Source: Amphiura filiformis
Taxonomy: Eukaryota > Echinodermata > Ophiuroidea > Amphilepidida > Amphiuridae
Length of the DNA: 64,000 nt
Direction of reading: 5' to 3'
Assembly: GCF_039555335.1 (NCBI RefSeq)
Contig: NC_092628.1
Location: 82,362,315-82,426,314, forward strand
The notes below the pieces were generated by a model, which was given only the letters and a program-made list of their open reading frames with translations, did not search any database and was not told the DNA's origin. Below are positions 59,201-64,000 of the stretch, one piece after another. The position numbers were made by a program, and so were the translations under genes. The number at the start of each line of letters is the position of its first letter. Position 1 is the stretch's first letter.

Positions 59201-62200
59201 TTTCGACTATGTCTTCATCAGGCAATTCAACTACAAAGAAAATTTATAAATGAACTAAATAATAAAAAAAAACTAAAGTAAACTAAAGTAAAAAGTAATA
59301 TATATGTTCTTTTTTTTGTTTTTTTTTTTTTTTTTGTTTTATAAATTATATTCAGCTGGTTTGCTGTCATCACATTCATATTTTAAAATCTTGCATGAGT
59401 TAGACTTCTAATTTACATCCTGGGTTGTGTCCCTTCCTTTTTTCTTTAAAAAAAAAATCACCAAACAGTGATGTGATAGCAAAATCAGTTTTTTGCAGAA
59501 AGTGGAAAAAACACAGTTTTTATTCAAAGGTGCATTTTTTAGGAGACATTTTTGGAGGATTCCCCACCTCATGTGTATGGGCCTGAATATAATATCCAAA
59601 TTCACTTTTCTGTTGCAGAGATATACACAGATATATTTTGTCAACCAACTTATATGTCAAGGATACCATACATTCCATCCTGGAACTCTAATGCCGCCCT
59701 CATGATGATTCTTTCCCGCATTAAAGCTGCCTCGTTCATAGGAGCATCTTCTGTCTTGTCCTTTGTTAATGTTAGTCTCTGTATGAATGAAAAACCATTG
59801 GGATAATCTGCAGTCAGATGGGAGGTAAAGCCATAATGTGTGATTTGCTTCACAGCAACGCCCTCAATTTTACTTGGATTTCTACTTTTTGCATAATTAT
59901 AATGCCCAGTGGTGTACTAAAATACCACGTAAAAGATTAAGCCTGAAGTGCTTTAATACCAGTAAAATTTAACTTTTTATATTAAAACCGGGTCGACCCG
60001 GTTTAATTCAGAGTTCATCGATCGACTGCTTGCTAACATCTCCCGTGGATATCAGCTTATGTGTACATACATCTAGCACGATGCTCCGTGTAGTATTACA
60101 TGTTACGGTCGGCGAGCGTAGTACACGCATTGTAGGCGCTGGAATGAAATCGCAATTTTCTTCGTTATACCTCATTTGTTTGGCTCGATAATGTGATCAG
60201 TGAAAACAACATTTAAATAGGAATCTATTCTTTATGCAAAATCACACATTATTGCTTTAACAAAGTGTATACACAGCACTCTCAAGTTCTACACACAAAT
60301 CATTTCTTGCATCACATACTCGTCTATTTGGCAAAATACTGAAACTGAGAAAATGGAAGATCTGTCCAACTTCATTACATGTTTTTTGCTATGGTTCTAC
60401 TAGTACTTTGGCAAGTAATAATATACTGTTGGTGTGAACTATTGCAAATTAAGAAAACTATATCTCATTTTACATACAAGTAACCTCCTATTTCCTAATT
60501 CAAAAATAAATAACAAAATTACACATCTCTATGTCACTTCGGGTGCCCTTTGAATTCACAGACTATCAGTGAATTCAAATATTCTAACTAGATTCTTACT
60601 GCATTTTTAGCTAGTTTTGTTTTAAGGTGGTTACATTGTACGTGCAGTTGTATAATATATTCTTGCAGTTTAAACATTTCCTATGTGCTACAACAACGTA
60701 ATATCTATAAAAAACAGTGAACAAGGTTACGCTGCAAGTTTTTCGGATATTTCTGCTTTATTGTGTCATTTTGTTTTGCTTAAAAATAAATTGCACAGAT
60801 AGAATTTTAATTTGCACAGATGAATTTGAAGCAAAAAAGCTCATTAACTATCTAAAGTACAAATTAGACTGCCTATGTGTTTTACTTGCTGCCAAAATTA
60901 AAATAAGTGAATCAGGTATGTGATTTCACAGACCAGGTCTTCAGAATTCAGAGTCGCTCTGCTAATTTGCAGCGCCATCAAGTGATGTAAAACAAATCCA
61001 TTAAAAGTGCTATGTGATCCCCACAATAGATCAGTTTGACACAATTTAACATGAGCCAAATAACAAAAATTTCAAAACAGCAGATAAGTTGCTTATTATT
61101 AATATTTTCATAAAACTATTCATTCCATAAAACAACAGCCACCAGTGACTTTTCAACTTGCATAGCATAGAATGAAGCGTAACTGCCGGCTAAATAAATT
61201 CATTTTAAGCGTCATTGGTTGTTTATACATTATACCTAAATCATTTAAACACTCACCTCAATTCTCTTTTCATACTTTTGTCCTTTAAATATTCTTTGCA
61301 CATATATGCTGGGTACATGAATACTGTCTGGATCAAATTCATCAATGTCCACTATTTCTTCCACCTAAAACAAATAAGCAAACACAAAATTGGGTATCAC
61401 AAGTTAAGGCAGAGAAAAAATGGGTTGCCCTCTATGGCCTTCAGTAACATTACAAAGGTCACTTGGCATAAATTCAGGGGTATATAAACTTGAAAATTCT
61501 TCACTTTTTGATATGGAAAAATAAGCACTTTAGGAGATAATGCAGGAAAACAGCCCTCTTATTGCAAAATATTTTAAGTCATAAAAATATGTACTTAAAA
61601 AGTGAGCTGTTGTAAACTGCTTATCCACAAAATTAGCCTGTTAAGTAAAATTTCAAAGTTTTAGGGGCCTGAGCTTTCGATCCTAGCAGGATCTTTATCA
61701 AAGATCCTGCTAGGATCAAAAGATCCTACTAAGATCCTGCTAGGTTCGAAAGCTTGCCCCTAAAAACTTTGAAATCATAGAAGTACATGTATAAACATCT
61801 CTTGAAAATTATGGTATTCACTTTTTGCATGGTCATCAAGGTCATCGAGGTAGAGCCTCGATCTGGTAGCATGCATGAATGGGAATTGAACGAATCATAT
61901 AACATTGTGTAAAGTGATGTAATTCTTTCTTTCATGTATATTACCAGTTTGAGGCTCTACCCAATATGGCAGAACCATGCAAGGGGTGAATAACGGAAAA
62001 AAACAAGCCCTTCTGTAAAAACATAACACTGATAATTTTATCCAATCATGTTACTAATTTCCAACTTTAAAGCAACACCCATGATAGCTTGTATTGTAGT
62101 TACAGTTAGTAAACCTCTTACTAGTAATGACTTACTTCAGCTATTGTGATCCGTGCTGCCCTTGCCATAGGAGGGTTGAAATTACGTGCTGTTTTTCTGA

Positions 62201-63330
62201 ATAAAAGGTTTCCAGCTTTGTCTGCTTTCCAGGCCTTAATCAAAGCAAAGTCACCAGTAATGGCCCTTTCCATTATGTAATTCTTGCCATCGAATAATCT
62301 ATGCTGAAAAGTTAATGAAACAAGAGGCACAGACAGTTTTAACAAACACTATAAAACATTTTGGTAAGATCTGTCTGAAACCATGATATTTCTTTTGATT
62401 TCAACCTTTTTCCAAGGCTTCTGACAAAATAGTATAAAAAGAAACACAATACATTGTTGTGAGACTTTTAAGCTGGTTGAGTCACAGACTACTACAGACC
62501 ATGTATCAACAGTCAAAGTCCCCGTGTATTGTATAGTGTGATTTCTCGCATATTCATGAGGGCCGATTGTTTGATCGTGCCATGTCTAACAATCACGCCA
62601 GCGCTGCATGCCTTTGCGTATACGCGATAGAGCGTTGCGTGCTTTGATAGACCGTGAAAATACGCGGAAATTGCGTAGCAGTCTCGCCTGTCGCATTTCA
62701 TGGAACATTCAGCCCTCATTATCGGGTGATGCGGAGACTTTGACTGGTTGTACAGCGTCTGTTTTCTCTCTCCTCTGTGGGTTGAGTCAACACTGACTTC
62801 CAAAGTTCCCAACCAAATCTACACAGAAAGAGAGACCCATTGATTTAACATGTCCTATACGTTGATTGAGAGACAAATCGCTGATGATTGATCATTGGTA
62901 GTGATGGTGCAAATCCAACCACAAACTGTGCTTTATGTTGCTACCACACATGTAGGGTATGCTTCTACCCAATACATTATGTGTATTGCTTAGTCAAGTC
63001 TCTCCGTCCTGATAGAGCCACCAAAATATTGATTGAAAAATCATAGCTATAATGGAGATCTTAAATATTAAAAGGATGGTATTTAAGAACATAAAAATTC
63101 AGCAACCTCATTACCCATATTCATAAATAAAAGTGTGTAGGTGAGGTTGCAGCATAATTTCGCTTGATTTTGTTATTCACCTCTCTTGGTTCACTTGTAA
63201 TTTCCACTGACCCATCTGTGCCATATTTAATTGGTGAGCCTCCTTCATGAACCAATGTACCAAAGGCAGTTGGTGTGAAGAATGCTGGGACACCTGCTCC
63301 TCCTGCTCTTATTCTCTCTGCTAATGTGCC
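56239..63330 (-). CDS. OXCT1: succinyl-CoA:3-ketoacid CoA-transferase, 3' nine exons (partial)
   Basis: Mitochondrial enzyme that moves CoA from succinyl-CoA to acetoacetate, the committed step of ketone-body use. Exons, in coding order: 63330-63181, 62303-62136, 61364-61257, 59778-59667, 59079-58985, 58407-58286, 58012-57937, 57155-56985 and 56379-56239. All junctions are GT-AG and the phases match, giving 380 residues in one frame; the N-terminal part lies off the right edge. Signature stretches: [28 protein letters not shown]-like [42 protein letters not shown] (the Glu of SENG is the catalytic residue, 205 of this fragment), [28 protein letters not shown] and [15 protein letters not shown]. 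The C-terminus ends IKPMGQV. The linker between the two CoA-transferase halves is at fragment residues 142-165. No key residue is missing. ATTAAA on the minus strand at 56158-56153 could be its polyadenylation signal. Confidence 0.97.
57376..57676. mobile_element. half of a TTAA foldback element, in an OXCT1 intron
   Basis: TTAA at 57376, then about 300 bp matching the left arm of 38179-38845 (CAGTATTTTTGTGGGAC, TTTGAAATTCACGATATA, AAAGTGTATGAAGCTGGGAG, TATTGAAGATA). The mirrored right arm is missing, so the copy is truncated at the centre of the palindrome. Confidence 0.8.
59080..59666. other. OXCT1 intron with a dispersed repeat and a T-rich run
   Basis: A phrase AGCTTTCGACTATGTCTTCA at about 59199 resembles a widespread interspersed repeat of marine invertebrates (recollection, not checked). 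A T-rich run lies at 59309-59340. Confidence 0.4.
59983..60007. repeat. perfect palindrome AAACCGGGTCGACCCGGTTT
   Basis: A 20 bp perfect dyad with partial symmetry just outside, in the 1.5 kb intron of OXCT1. A binding site or the tip of an old hairpin; nothing decides which. Confidence 0.6.
61603..61790. repeat. inverted and direct repeats of GATCCTGCTAGGAT words
   Basis: Outer arms TTCAAAGTTTTTAGGGGC-like at about 61655 and its complement at 61755; between them GATCCTAGCAGGATC and GATCCTGCTAGGATC words recur about four times in both orientations. The leading phrase AAACTGCTTATCCACA also occurs near 220, so this belongs to a dispersed element. Confidence 0.7.
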
Positions 63331-64000
63331 CTAGATGGGAGAACAAAGAGAAAGTTATTTAAGAGGTGGAAACAATTATTACTATTGATATTTGGCTTAA
63401 AAGCCATATTATACTCGCATTCACAGCATGGGATTTAAAAGCACTAGTGTTCTAACGTTGGCAGCATTTGCACAATTGCTGGCAGAGCTCAGTCGTGGCC
63501 AGGGACATAGCGACAAAGTTGCTTCAAGTAATCTGGTTGCGATTTGAGGCTAGAGCATGCTAGCGACTTATCGGTCAGCTATACATACACTCCTGTATCA
63601 AAGCAGCCAATCAGAAAAGCGGTTAGGAAAGTAGTGGAGTGCATTGATCGTGTACATTGTGCACTCTGTGTGCTACGCACAGCTTTCGCGTGTTCGTAGT
63701 CGTGTAGGATTGATTCATTTTTCGGGCGGGGTGATGCATTTATATCAGGTTCTATTTTCCAACCTTTTTAGTGATAAAATCATGTGTTTTTTCTTCTTGT
63801 GTATGAAATAGGTTAATGAACGCGTATATTTCTTGTTGCTCGAGAAATTACGACAAAATAATGCACTTGCGCTGATGTTGATACATCTAAATGCACTCCC
63901 CCCGAATTCGGCAAATGCTTTTCCGATAAGTGAGGGAAGTTACGTCACAAAAAGTGCTATGCTCCTTGCGATTGCCTGGTATGGTATGGACATTACAATC
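63331..64000. other. OXCT1 intron at the window edge
   Basis: Follows the TCTAG acceptor of the first visible OXCT1 exon. No further exon of this gene is seen before the edge. Confidence 0.55.

Overview
The window is nuclear DNA of an animal. Coding exons are short, split by GT-AG introns of hundreds to thousands of bases and widely spaced, and the DNA between them is AT-rich and crowded with short inverted-repeat elements. Recognisable proteins are animal housekeeping enzymes. The great number of non-autonomous DNA elements and the recurrent word TAGGCCTA fit a marine deuterostome invertebrate such as an echinoderm or another ambulacrarian, but that placement is inference from style.

Genes, left to right. 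(1) Minus strand, 46-4433: the first two coding exons of a mitochondrial-type gamma-butyrobetaine/trimethyllysine dioxygenase (carnitine synthesis), running off the left edge. (2) Minus strand, 24297-27046: two exons of a TRIR (C19orf43) homologue, whose last exon I could not find. (3) Plus strand, 27352-29722: a divergently placed small gene of unknown function, with two well-supported exons and a tentative first exon beside an ETS-type promoter word. (4) Plus strand, 46923-49355: a two-exon alpha/beta hydrolase with a complete catalytic triad and an unusual block of about 150 hydrophobic residues inserted into the hydrolase fold. (5) Minus strand, 56239-63330: the nine 3' coding exons of mitochondrial succinyl-CoA:3-ketoacid CoA-transferase (OXCT1), running off the right edge. 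Genes 1 and 5 both serve mitochondrial fuel use, but nothing links them as a unit.

Repeats. From 7548 to 15838 lies a tandem array of a 2.08 kb unit (three copies plus a stub). The middle copy carries a 1,874 bp transposon with a clean target duplication, and the other two copies preserve the empty site. At 37573-38935 four different TTAA-flanked elements stand almost end to end, three of them sharing junction TTAAs. A TTAA family of three elements (22065, 22838, 25169) includes one sitting inside a long inverted repeat within a TRIR intron. Three further families of short elements with C- or G-tracts occur two or three times each. Two dead non-LTR retrotransposons are present: a 3' remnant at 16613-17285 and a larger 5'-truncated one at 34031-37070, whose 3' part holds about three copies of a 200 bp tandem repeat.

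Long stretches (39.5-44.4 kb, 49.6-52.5 kb and others) hold no gene that I can support. No tRNA, rRNA or CRISPR array was seen. I found no convincing new multi-gene system; the hydrolase with its membrane insert, the small divergent gene, and the TTAA-element chain are the best candidates for a second look.
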